Origin: Vulcanimicrobiota bacterium
Lineage (GTDB): Bacteria; Vulcanimicrobiota; Vulcanimicrobiia; Vulcanimicrobiales; Vulcanimicrobiaceae
NCBI GenBank assembly: GCA_019240755.1
Contig: JAFAXS010000071.1
Span: forward strand, 1 to 46,411
DNA length: 46,411 nt
Direction of reading: 5' to 3'
This document shows, in pieces, positions 32,943 to 40,089 of this stretch; position 1 is the stretch's first letter, and each line of letters starts with the position of its first letter. A program made the position numbers and the translations under genes. The notes under the pieces are model-generated. The model did no database searches and was not told the DNA's origin. It was given only the letters and a program-made list of their open reading frames with translations.

Positions 32943-33968
32943 GTGAGTTGGCATTGTATCCGCCGCGCTTTTAGCATCGTCGCCGCCTTTGCGATCTTCG
33001 CGGGCTGCGGCGGCTCGCAGCAGGCAATGAGAACGGTCCCGACCCTGGTTCGGGTCACTCAAAAACGAGACGCGCCGCGCTCGACGCAGGAGCCATCGGC
33101 GTCACCGGAATCGGGCCGCTCAGTCAAGTACAAGACTTCGAAGCCGCTGCTATTTGTCGTCAATTTTGATTCGCCTCCGTACGCTGGCGTTACCATATAT
33201 GAAGCAAGTCAGGATAATCCAAGCCCGATCGCCGTCATTACAAAGGGACTATTCCAGCCCAACGGCGCCTGCGTCGATGGGGACGGCACGCTTTACGTCG
33301 GCAACGATCCGGGTAGCGGCTTGGGATGGATTTCCGAGTATAGCCTTGGCCAAACCAAGCCAGTAAGGACAATTACCAAAGGCATCAACATACCTGCATT
33401 TTGCGCCATAGATGCTCAGGGGAACTTGTGGGTGTCCAACGCTGGCGGTGTGAATGTCACCGAGTACTTGAAAGGCTCGGTCAACCCCCACGCCACCATC
33501 ACGAAGGGCTTGACTAATCCAGATGGCATTGCAATTGACCGCGCCGGCAATCTATACGTTGGAAATCTTGTGCCCTACGGCGCGTCTAACGTTCAGGTGT
33601 ACCCCGCTGGTAGCAAGTCTCCGGCGAGAACGATAACCGCCGGGGTAACATGGCCGGTCGGTATCGGGATCGACCCCAACGGGACGCTCTATGTGACGAA
33701 CGATGCGCAGTGCAACGTGGAAGAATATCGCTCTGGTCAAAGCGAACCGTACCGAGAAATAACAGACGAGATCGATGGGCCGAACAGCGTGACATTTAAC
33801 AAGGACGGCAGACTCTACCTTGTCGACGAAGGCTTCAATGGTTGTTCTGGACCATGGCCGGTAATTCTTGAGTTTCGACGGGGCTCCGTAAATCCATCAA
33901 AAAAAATCATCAGCGCTGGTCTTCATTCTCCCGTAGGGAGCGCCTACTATCCTCCGTTGCTACCTTGA
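32943..33968 (+). CDS. NHL-repeat beta-propeller lipoprotein carried by the element
   Basis: The product is 341 aa. GTG 32943 is taken as start because GGGAG precedes it and the lipobox FAGC (FAIFAGCGG) then falls at a normal distance; the frame opens 15 codons earlier. NHL-type blades follow: NGACVDGDGTLYVGNDPGSG, AIDAQGNLWVSNAGGVNVTE, GIAIDRAGNLYVGNLVPYG, GIGIDPNGTLYVTNDAQC, TFNKDGRLYLVDEGFNGC. The protein is exported and lipid-anchored. It belongs to the same broad class as the propeller lipoproteins of the host chromosome, suggesting that the element moves within related bacteria. Function unknown. Confidence 0.8.
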   Translation: MSWHCIRRAFSIVAAFAIFAGCGGSQQAMRTVPTLVRVTQKRDAPRSTQEPSASPESGRSVKYKTSKPLLFVVNFDSPPYAGVTIYEASQDNPSPIAVITKGLFQPNGACVDGDGTLYVGNDPGSGLGWISEYSLGQTKPVRTITKGINIPAFCAIDAQGNLWVSNAGGVNVTEYLKGSVNPHATITKGLTNPDGIAIDRAGNLYVGNLVPYGASNVQVYPAGSKSPARTITAGVTWPVGIGIDPNGTLYVTNDAQCNVEEYRSGQSEPYREITDEIDGPNSVTFNKDGRLYLVDEGFNGCSGPWPVILEFRRGSVNPSKKIISAGLHSPVGSAYYPPLLP

Positions 33969-34425
33969 TGAAAGCTTGTTTCAAGCTAACCGTCGAAGCG
34001 AAGGGCAAGGTTCGCTCCGCATTCCGGCGTGCGAATCGACGGGTTAAAGGCGCGCCTGCGCCCTGCAACACAGCGGACGGCAAGTCATAAGTGGGCTCAG
34101 AATTCGGTGTCTATAGATTTCGCGGCAGGCGGCTGTGCCAACTCGAGCCGATCGGCTGAGCGGGCCTGCAAGCACCCGAGCCGGGTCGCCCTGGTAGCGC
34201 CTTTGTGCGCAACCACCGGCTTGCGTTTTGAAAGATGGCCAATCGAGGTCGACGCGCCGGCACGACGACGGCATGTAAAAGTATAGCGCGAAACTTGCGT
34301 TCGTGGTATACTTGGCCTAAGAAAACGTACTCGAATTATGTCCGCATAATTATGCGGATGTAACTCAAAGGTCCCGATGCGACATCGTTCGCGCGGGGCT
34401 TTTTCTTTTGCCCGAGGTGAACGTC
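33969..34425. other. intergenic region upstream of the relaxase
   Basis: It contains a short hairpin right after the NHL stop (AGCTTG/CAAGCT, 33973-33987), a spaced inverted repeat AAGTATA (34279-34285)/TATACTT (34307-34313), and the palindromic operator at 34339-34358. An origin of transfer would be expected here or in 31801-32942; no clear IncP-type nick site is visible. No gene is seen. Confidence 0.45.
34339..34358. promoter_or_regulatory. palindromic operator upstream of the relaxase gene
   Basis: TCCGCATAATTATGCGGA (34341-34358) is a perfect 18-base palindrome. With its TG flank it matches the reverse complement of 36966-36985 at 15-16 of 20 positions. The shared motif TGTCCGCAT-N4-ATGCG before both transcription units points to one regulator. 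Confidence 0.6.
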
Positions 34426-36852
34426 ATGATCTCCAAGGCAGTGTCGGCGCGATCGCGCACGCGCACCTTCGCAACCGGCATCGACTACATCACCGAGCAT
34501 GCCCACGAGCGCGCGTGTCGACAGGCCGGACGTTCCTTCGAAGATGGCATCGGATACGCGAGTGCACCGAAAAAGGCAGCCTGGGTACAGCTACGCGGCG
34601 TCACCTCGGTTGAGACGGCTGCACTGGAGATGGAAGCGGTCGCCGTGCTCTCACGACGCTGCAAGGATCCTGTTTATCACTTGATCGTGGCCTACGCCAA
34701 GGGTGAGCATCCGACGCGCGGTCAAGTCGTCAGCGACGCGGAGCGGCTCCTGAAATCGGTCGGCATGGAGCGCAATCAGTATGTGCTGGCGGCACACCAG
34801 GATACCGACAACTACCACGCCCACGTGATCGCCAATCGCATCGGTCCGCACGGCAAAGCGAACGACCTGTGGCACGAGCGGATCAAGCGTGAGCGCACCT
34901 GTGCGGAGGTCGCAGCGGAGCGTGGCTGGGAGATCGTCATCGGCCATCACAACCGCGACATCGTGCAGCGGGCGCGCCATCTATATATGCCGCCGGCGGA
35001 CCCCGAGCGAAGATTGAGCGATAGCGCGTATCGGCAGCTGCACGAGCGCGGCGAGCTGCCGTGGCACGAGAGTGCGCGTCCCTACGCGCTCGATGCCGTC
35101 GACCGCGCCAAGGACTGGAACGATCTGCATCAGCGGCTGGGCGCGCACGGTGTCGTCGCGAAGCTTGTTCGGCGCGGTGAGCGGATACGGGGGCTAGCAT
35201 TCGCCGAAGGGTTCGAGCGCGGTGCGCCGGGTTGCGCAGCATCACGCATCGATGCGGGCTGCGCCTTGCCGGCGCTCGAGCGGCGCTTCGGACCGTTCAC
35301 GCCGTCGCACGAGCTCGTAAAGGAGACGGTGGATGCGACGCGCTGGGCGCAAAACGCGCGATTAACGATCCTCACCGCGGTCGATTGCGCGCGTTCATGG
35401 GGCGATCTAACGCAGCAGCTCGACCGCGACGGCATCGTCGTCAAGCTGATCGCGCGCGGCACGCGCGTGCAGGGACTCGCATTCGCGCAAGGGCGCGATC
35501 CGGGCGCATCGGGCTGCGGCGCGTCCCGCATCCATCCAGGTTGCAAGAAAGCGGCACTCGAGCAGCGCTTCGGCCCATGCCCGTTTATGCCGGAGCAACC
35601 GCCGAAGCGCAGCCGCAGCATCGTTCGCGATCGGGCCGAGCGCGAGGCAACCACGGACCCGCGCTGGGCGCTGCGCGACGCGCAACGCATCGTCGACCAC
35701 GCCCGGATGCGCTCGGAGTACGCTGGGTATCGCGACCGGTTCTTCGGCGAGCGTCATGCTGCAACGGCAGCGCGCCGTGAGGCGGCATGGGAGCGCGAGC
35801 AGATGCAGCGCCGGTGCGAGGCTCAGCGGCGCCGCGAAGCGCGCCTGCTCTTGCGCGCAGTGGCGCGGCTGGCCGCGCGCGGCGCGGTCGCCCGGCAACT
35901 CGCGTACTGGTCGATCGGCGTCGTTATCAATCGTCGGCGCGCGCACGAGTACGGCGCTGCTCGGGTGCGCTGGGAGGCAACCAAGATCGTGCTCGCGTCG
36001 GAGCGCACGTCAGCACGCGAGAAGAAGCCGCTGGACTATCGTTTATATGTTGTGCAGCGAGCGCGCGCCGGCGATCTTGGAGCGCAGCGCGTTTGCGACG
36101 CATTCGATGCTCCCGTGCGTAACCGGCACGGGCGAACCCCAGAGGCGCAATTGCAGCCGGCAACCCTTGAGCAGGTGCGCGAGCGCTTGAACGTGATTCG
36201 CACCGAACATGAGGCCCGCTACGAGCGCGCTCGCGCCGAGCGCGCGGGCTTGCCCCGCGTCGAGCGGCCGCCGACGATCGGGCAGGCGCTCGCGGCGGCG
36301 CGAAACGAGATCGAAGCTCACGTCAGCGACGTAACGCAGTTCACACCGGCCGAACGCGTTCTGCTCGCGCGGCTGACGAAGGAGCAGCAATCCTGGAATC
36401 CGTTCGTGCGCAACGCGGCCAAAAGGGAAGCGGCGAAGCTCCATGGCGAGCAGCACTCGCGCTATGAGGCGGAGCTCACTAAAGCAATGCGCAACTTTGA
36501 GAGTAACGACGCCACGCAAATTGAACAACGGATTCGAAGCAATGAGCGAATCTACCGCGAGCACGTGGCTGCGTCGCTCGATCTTGAAACCCAGATGCGA
36601 CAAGCGCGGGCCGAACTACGCGACGAGATACCCAAGGTCGAAAAGCAGTTGACCATGCTGCAACGTACCGGCGTTGCACAACTCGACTGCGAGGGTGCGT
36701 TATGGGGCGCCGGCCTGGAGAAGCTCGCGGCCGCCGTCGATCGCCCGTACCAGGCGCTGCCGCGGGAGCTGCGGCGGGACGTCGAGTTCACCGCGCGTCA
36801 AGAAGAGCGCGCTTTGCGTCGGAGCCGTGAATCGATTTCGATGGAGCGGTAA
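34426..36852 (+). CDS. MOBP relaxase, RP4-TraI-like
   Basis: The product is 808 aa from ATG 34426, with GAGGTGA upstream; the frame opens six codons earlier. The N-terminus MISKAVSARSRTRTFATGID-Tyr21 aligns by eye with the RP4 TraI start, Tyr21 matching its catalytic Tyr22. Motif III is HQDTDNYHAH (His124, Asp126, His131, His133), the metal-binding triad region. After the nuclease come two copies of the TraI accessory module (about 224-294 and 318-388), each with (D/S)W-x-DL and an LE-x-RFGP end. The rest (about 400-808) is Arg/Ala/Glu-rich helix. The enzyme nicks oriT and stays covalently bound to the transferred strand. No mobC/traJ-like partner is seen. Confidence 0.88.
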   Translation: MISKAVSARSRTRTFATGIDYITEHAHERACRQAGRSFEDGIGYASAPKKAAWVQLRGVTSVETAALEMEAVAVLSRRCKDPVYHLIVAYAKGEHPTRGQVVSDAERLLKSVGMERNQYVLAAHQDTDNYHAHVIANRIGPHGKANDLWHERIKRERTCAEVAAERGWEIVIGHHNRDIVQRARHLYMPPADPERRLSDSAYRQLHERGELPWHESARPYALDAVDRAKDWNDLHQRLGAHGVVAKLVRRGERIRGLAFAEGFERGAPGCAASRIDAGCALPALERRFGPFTPSHELVKETVDATRWAQNARLTILTAVDCARSWGDLTQQLDRDGIVVKLIARGTRVQGLAFAQGRDPGASGCGASRIHPGCKKAALEQRFGPCPFMPEQPPKRSRSIVRDRAEREATTDPRWALRDAQRIVDHARMRSEYAGYRDRFFGERHAATAARREAAWEREQMQRRCEAQRRREARLLLRAVARLAARGAVARQLAYWSIGVVINRRRAHEYGAARVRWEATKIVLASERTSAREKKPLDYRLYVVQRARAGDLGAQRVCDAFDAPVRNRHGRTPEAQLQPATLEQVRERLNVIRTEHEARYERARAERAGLPRVERPPTIGQALAAARNEIEAHVSDVTQFTPAERVLLARLTKEQQSWNPFVRNAAKREAAKLHGEQHSRYEAELTKAMRNFESNDATQIEQRIRSNERIYREHVAASLDLETQMRQARAELRDEIPKVEKQLTMLQRTGVAQLDCEGALWGAGLEKLAAAVDRPYQALPRELRRDVEFTARQEERALRRSRESISMER

Positions 36853-36876
36853 GACTCTTACTGCAAGGTCCTGGCC

Positions 36877-36894
36877 TGCGATGGCGCCATCGCA
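36877..36894. terminator. 18-base perfect palindrome after the relaxase gene
   Basis: TGCGATGGCGCCATCGCA reads the same on both strands, 25 bases after the relaxase stop. Its position suggests a terminator or protein-binding site. No T tract follows. A GTCCTGG motif six bases to its left slightly resembles an IncP nick region. Confidence 0.4.
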
Positions 36895-36965
36895 ACTGCA
36901 ACGAGCAGTTGACGTGCGGATCGATCCGCGCGACAATTAGTTCGTCACCACACGTGCGACTTAAG

Positions 36966-36985
36966 TACGCATTTTAATGCGGACA
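36966..36985. promoter_or_regulatory. second copy of the palindromic operator, upstream of xis-int
   Basis: TACGCATTTTAATGCGGACA is the reverse-oriented counterpart of 34339-34358 and lies 42 bases before the HTH gene. CGCATT/AATGCG forms the symmetric core. Confidence 0.55.
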
Positions 36986-37027
36986 CAATGCGTGTCGTTG
37001 CACTAGCGCTGATTCGAAAGTGTTCCG

Positions 37028-37279
37028 ATGGAAAACGTAAGGCACCGCAGTCTAACATGGGAGAACGCTCCCGAAGTGTTGACAGTAAAGGAGGCGGCGG
37101 CGTTGCTTCGCGTCACGCCGAGCGCAGTTTATGCCGCCATTCGGCTGGGCGTCCTGCCGGCCGCGAACTTCGGCAAGCGCCAAACCCGACTCGCCAAAGC
37201 CGCGTTACGAGAGGAATTGGGTAAGCGAGGCGAACTGTGCATCTTGACCGCCGCCTTCGGCCGCGCACCGGAGGCTTAA
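37028..37279 (+). CDS. excisionase-like helix-turn-helix protein
   Basis: The product is 83 aa. The segment VLTVKEAAALLRVTPSAVYAAI-like (about residues 17-38) with RLGVLPAANFGKRQ following is the winged MerR/Xis-type DNA-binding fold: an entry strand, a helix-turn-helix and a wing with the G-x-L-P-A motif. Such small proteins bend DNA at att sites and favour excision, and may also autoregulate. The gene stops directly against the integrase ATG with no gap, the standard xis-int arrangement. Only a weak ribosome site is seen. It may be the factor that binds the shared palindrome upstream (inference). Confidence 0.82.
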   Translation: MENVRHRSLTWENAPEVLTVKEAAALLRVTPSAVYAAIRLGVLPAANFGKRQTRLAKAALREELGKRGELCILTAAFGRAPEA

Positions 37280-38437
37280 ATGAAAGGCTTTCTTCGCAAA
37301 CGGGGGAACGTCTGGTACACGACGTTCGACTTGCCGCGTTTGCCTAACCAACCGCGACGTCAGAAGTGCGTACGACTCGGGCGAACCTCAAAAGCCGAAG
37401 CGCAGGAGCGCGAACGTCAGGTACTGCGCCGCAACGACGAAGGTTCGTTAACCGAGGAATCGACCAAGACGGTAGGCGATCTGCTCGACGCCTGGCTGAC
37501 CGACCTCAGGCCAACCGCGAAATCGCAGACGATCTCACCGACGACGTATCAGCGTTATGCGTCGATCGTGAAATTGCACCTGAAGCCGCACTTGGGTGCG
37601 GTGTCGCTTCGACGGCTGAGCGCCGGCGATATCACGACTGCCTACGGCAGGGTGCGAGCAAAGGGCCTGTCGGGCCAGTCTTGCCTGCACACTCACCGCG
37701 TGCTTCATACCGCACTCGAGTACGGGACGAAGACGCTGGGATGGCTGCGAGCCAATCCGGCGGCTGCGGTGCGCAGCCCAAAGGTGACGAGAAAAACGGC
37801 GGCTTTGGACGGCAACACCGTACCGATTCTGCTGGAGGCGACCAAGGGAACACGGTTTGAATATCCTGTAGCGCTTACTGCAACGACCGGACTACGCCGC
37901 GGTGAGCTGCTCGCACTGCGATGGTCGAAAAGCGTCGACTTCGAGCGTAGGCGTCTGATCGTCGCGGAATCTCTCGAAGAAACGAAGATCCTCGGGCTGC
38001 GGTTTAAGGCGCCGAAATCGGGCAAGCTGCGCGTTCTCCCGTTAGCCGACGTCGCGGTTCCACTGCTCCGTTCGCATCGTGCCAGGCAGGACGCTGAGCG
38101 CCAGCGGCTCGGCTCGCGCTACAACGATAACGACCTGGTCTTCTGTAACCCCGATGGAACGCCGTGGCCACCCGAGACGTTCACCAAGCAGTTTGCCCAA
38201 GTCACGCGGTCGATCGGGATGAAGGGCTTTCGCTTCCACGACCTACGCCACGCGTTTGCAACGCTGACACTCAAGAACGGGACATCGGTGAACGAAGTCT
38301 CTCAGCTCCTCGGGCATTCGTCGCCGGTCATCACACTGTCCACCTATGCGCACGTGATCGAGGGTGTCGCGCGTGATGCAGTCAACCTGCTGGCGAACAG
38401 CTTGATCTCGCGTCCGACAGGAACGGACGGTGCGTGA
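37280..38437 (+). CDS. int: tyrosine-recombinase integrase of the element
   Basis: The product is 385 aa. It has an N-terminal arm-binding strand region (GNVWYTTFDLPRLP), a SAM-like core-binding domain (about 60-165), and a catalytic domain with all residues: Arg206 in TTGLRRGE, a beta-hairpin Lys in APKSGKLRVLPL, His320-x-x-Arg323 in HDLRHAF, His346 in LLGHSS and nucleophile Tyr356 in STYAHV. It integrates and excises the element at tRNA-Ser by strand exchange through covalent 3'-phosphotyrosine links. It is co-transcribed with the HTH gene and points at attR. The first right-hand arm repeat overlaps its stop codon (38434-38442), so att sequence and coding sequence are interlocked. Confidence 0.95.
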   Translation: MKGFLRKRGNVWYTTFDLPRLPNQPRRQKCVRLGRTSKAEAQERERQVLRRNDEGSLTEESTKTVGDLLDAWLTDLRPTAKSQTISPTTYQRYASIVKLHLKPHLGAVSLRRLSAGDITTAYGRVRAKGLSGQSCLHTHRVLHTALEYGTKTLGWLRANPAAAVRSPKVTRKTAALDGNTVPILLEATKGTRFEYPVALTATTGLRRGELLALRWSKSVDFERRRLIVAESLEETKILGLRFKAPKSGKLRVLPLADVAVPLLRSHRARQDAERQRLGSRYNDNDLVFCNPDGTPWPPETFTKQFAQVTRSIGMKGFRFHDLRHAFATLTLKNGTSVNEVSQLLGHSSPVITLSTYAHVIEGVARDAVNLLANSLISRPTGTDGA

Positions 38438-38482
38438 GCAAATGGTGAGCAAATGGGCTACGGCCACCGCTCGGTGAGCAAA
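38434..38482. repeat. right arm-type repeats GTGAGCAAA (three direct)
   Basis: Copies lie at 38434-38442, 38445-38453 (11-base period, as on the left) and 38474-38482. The first one includes the int stop codon. They are probable integrase arm-binding sites. Confidence 0.65.
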
Positions 38483-38503
38483 GCCGTTCGCCGAAAGCAC
38501 CCG

Positions 38504-38509
38504 TAAATA
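38504..38509 (+). promoter_or_regulatory. -10-like element supplied by the mobile element for tRNA-Ser
   Basis: TAAATA sits 19 bases before the mature tRNA start, the same distance as TAGAAT in the stranded left copy. It implies that the element carries a substitute promoter. Confidence 0.4.
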
Positions 38510-38510
38510 A

Positions 38511-38522
38511 GGCACTTGGCGG
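38511..38522 (-). repeat. right copy of 12-bp inverted terminal motif
   Basis: GGCACTTGGCGG is the exact reverse complement of 29739-29750. It lies two bases from attR and between the substitute -10 and the tRNA start. Confidence 0.6.
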
Positions 38523-38524
38523 GT

Positions 38525-38566
38525 CTTGGAGAGGTGGCAGAGCGGTTGAATGCGGCGGTCTTGAAA
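38525..38566 (+). repeat. attR: right 42-bp direct repeat
   Basis: It is identical to attL. It forms the 5' half of the intact tRNA-Ser and ends at the anticodon loop, where strand exchange probably occurs. Confidence 0.92.
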
Positions 38567-38615
38567 ACCGCAGGACCTGATGAGGGTTCCGAGGGTTCGA
38601 ATCCCTCCCTCTCCC
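38528..38615 (+). tRNA. tRNA-Ser(UGA)
   Basis: Acceptor GGAGAGG (38528-38534) pairs with CCTCTCC (38608-38614). The anticodon stem GCGGT/ACCGC encloses loop CTTGAAA (anticodon TGA, reads UCA). A long variable arm and the T arm GAGGG-TTCGAAT-CCCTC follow, which is the class II layout of tRNA-Ser. CCA is not encoded. Base 73 reads C rather than the usual G. The 5' half comes from the mobile element and the 3' half from the chromosome. Confidence 0.93.
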
Positions 38616-38822
38616 GTGTCGCTAGAACTGCAGACGTATGCGCTTGAATCTACAGCGCGATCCATGCGCAGATTCAGCAGCGCAGAGTTTGCAGAAGCTC
38701 TGAAGTCCGTTCCACTTAGCCTGGTTTCGCTTGGGCCGCTACCACAATTATGACCAGCGCCACATTGAACCAAAGACTTCGAACGGGAAGAAGCGACCTC
38801 GTCATTGTATCAGCGCTGAATC

Positions 38823-40079
38823 ATGCGAATTGTTTCGTTCCTTGCTTGTGCTGTACTGCTGGCAAGTTGTGGCGGCGTACGATCACTGCCGGCAACTTCT
38901 GATCTTTCGCCGTCGAGCTTTGGGTATGCTGCGGCGCGACACAACACAGGTGGCCCATGGTTGTGCGGACAGACGCCGTCGTTGCGTACACAGGTTGACG
39001 TCGGCGAGCCGTTCTCAAAAAGCTATCGCTCGTTATACCACTTTAGAGCCGGCAACACCGACGGTGGGCTTCCATATGGCAACCTCACGCTGTACAAGAG
39101 CAACTTCTACGGAACGACCGATCAAGGCGGGACGGTGGGCTGGGGAACGGTATTCGAGATTACGCCCGCGGGCAAGGAAAAAGTACTTTACAGTTTCCAG
39201 GGCAAGCCCGATGCCGCGTATCCCTGCGACGGTTTGACGCTCGTCAAAGATACGTTTTACGGGACCAGCCAGACCGGCGGCGCGTACGGATGGGGCGCCG
39301 TGTTCAGCGTGACGCCGCAGGGGCAAGAACGGGTGCTCTACAGTTTCAAGGGCGGCCGCGATGCCGCAGTTCCCTACGCGGGTCTGCTGTATCTCAAAGG
39401 CAAGCTCTACGGCACGACGGTCGAGGGTGGCAAGTACGGATGGGGCGCCATCTTTGAAGTAGCGGGTGGAAAAGAGCACGTCGTCTACAGTTTTAAAGCG
39501 GGAACGAAAGACGGCGCATATCCTTATTCGAAGCTGATCGCCATCAAAGACGTCCTCGTTGGAACGACGATGGGTGGAGGCGATCCCGGTTGGGGCACGA
39601 TCTTCGCCTGCACGCTCGGGGGCAAGGAGCACATCGTTCATAGTTTCAAGGCCGGCCCGAGCGACGGCGCGTATCCATTCGATGCACTGACCGAGCTCAA
39701 CGGCAAATATTACGGAACGACCAAGGAAGGCGGCAAGATCGGTTATGGCGCCGTCTACAGCTTGACGACGACCGGCAAAGAAGCCCTCGTATATTCGTTC
39801 AAAGGCGGCAACAAAGACGGCGCGTATCCGTACGCCGGATTGACGCCGCTGAACAGTGTCTTATATGGGACAACGGTGGACGGCAATCCGGCAAACTGGG
39901 GAACGGTATTCGCCGTCACTCCTGGGGGAAGGGAAGCGGTTCTCTATAATTTCAAAGCCGGTAGCGACGGGGCGTATCCGTTTGCGCGCCTTGTCAACGA
40001 TCAGGGAACGCTGTACGGAACGACCGAGGGCGGCGGTTTCAGCCAAGGCTGGGGCACGGTGTTCCGCATTACGCCGTAA
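38823..40079 (+). CDS. GloVer tandem-repeat lipoprotein
   Basis: The product is 418 aa with lipobox LLASC (LACAVLLASCGG). After a linker of about 60 residues there are eight repeats of about 45 residues: FYGTTDQGG, FYGTSQTGG, LYGTTVEGG, LVGTTMGGG, YYGTTKEGG, LYGTTVDGN, LYGTTEGGG and an N-terminal degenerate unit. Each is followed by GWGTVF/GWGAVF and VLYSFKGG strands with an A-Y-P-x-A-x-L turn. A beta-propeller on the cell exterior is expected; function unknown. It is more regular than the paralogue at 28339. Its stop lies in the loop of a compact hairpin. Confidence 0.88.
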   Translation: MRIVSFLACAVLLASCGGVRSLPATSDLSPSSFGYAAARHNTGGPWLCGQTPSLRTQVDVGEPFSKSYRSLYHFRAGNTDGGLPYGNLTLYKSNFYGTTDQGGTVGWGTVFEITPAGKEKVLYSFQGKPDAAYPCDGLTLVKDTFYGTSQTGGAYGWGAVFSVTPQGQERVLYSFKGGRDAAVPYAGLLYLKGKLYGTTVEGGKYGWGAIFEVAGGKEHVVYSFKAGTKDGAYPYSKLIAIKDVLVGTTMGGGDPGWGTIFACTLGGKEHIVHSFKAGPSDGAYPFDALTELNGKYYGTTKEGGKIGYGAVYSLTTTGKEALVYSFKGGNKDGAYPYAGLTPLNSVLYGTTVDGNPANWGTVFAVTPGGREAVLYNFKAGSDGAYPFARLVNDQGTLYGTTEGGGFSQGWGTVFRITP

Positions 40080-40085
40080 CGGCGT
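40071..40085. terminator. terminator hairpin with the stop codon as its loop
   Basis: ACGCCG (40071-40076) and CGGCGT (40080-40085) pair around TAA, the stop of the GloVer gene, and TTCTTC follows. It lies between two convergent genes. Confidence 0.6.
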
Positions 40086-40089
40086 TTCT

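Larger units (their letters stand above)
29672..38566 (+). mobile_element. integrative mobilizable element in tRNA-Ser(UGA)
   Basis: The element is bounded by two perfect 42-bp direct repeats (29672-29713 and 38525-38566) that end exactly at the 3' edge of the tRNA-Ser anticodon loop. The unit between corresponding repeat ends is 8,853 bp. It encodes an outward-facing tyrosine integrase next to the right end, an HTH excisionase-like protein, an RP4-TraI-like relaxase, a beta-helix protein and an NHL lipoprotein. No coupling protein or T4SS genes are present, so it would need a helper for transfer (an IME rather than an ICE). Several parts are visibly more AT-rich than the flanks. Confidence 0.88.

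Noticed and set aside
29672-38566. Prophage
   Set aside because: Integrase and a beta-helix protein are present, but there is no capsid, terminase, portal, tail or lysis gene; a relaxase is present instead.
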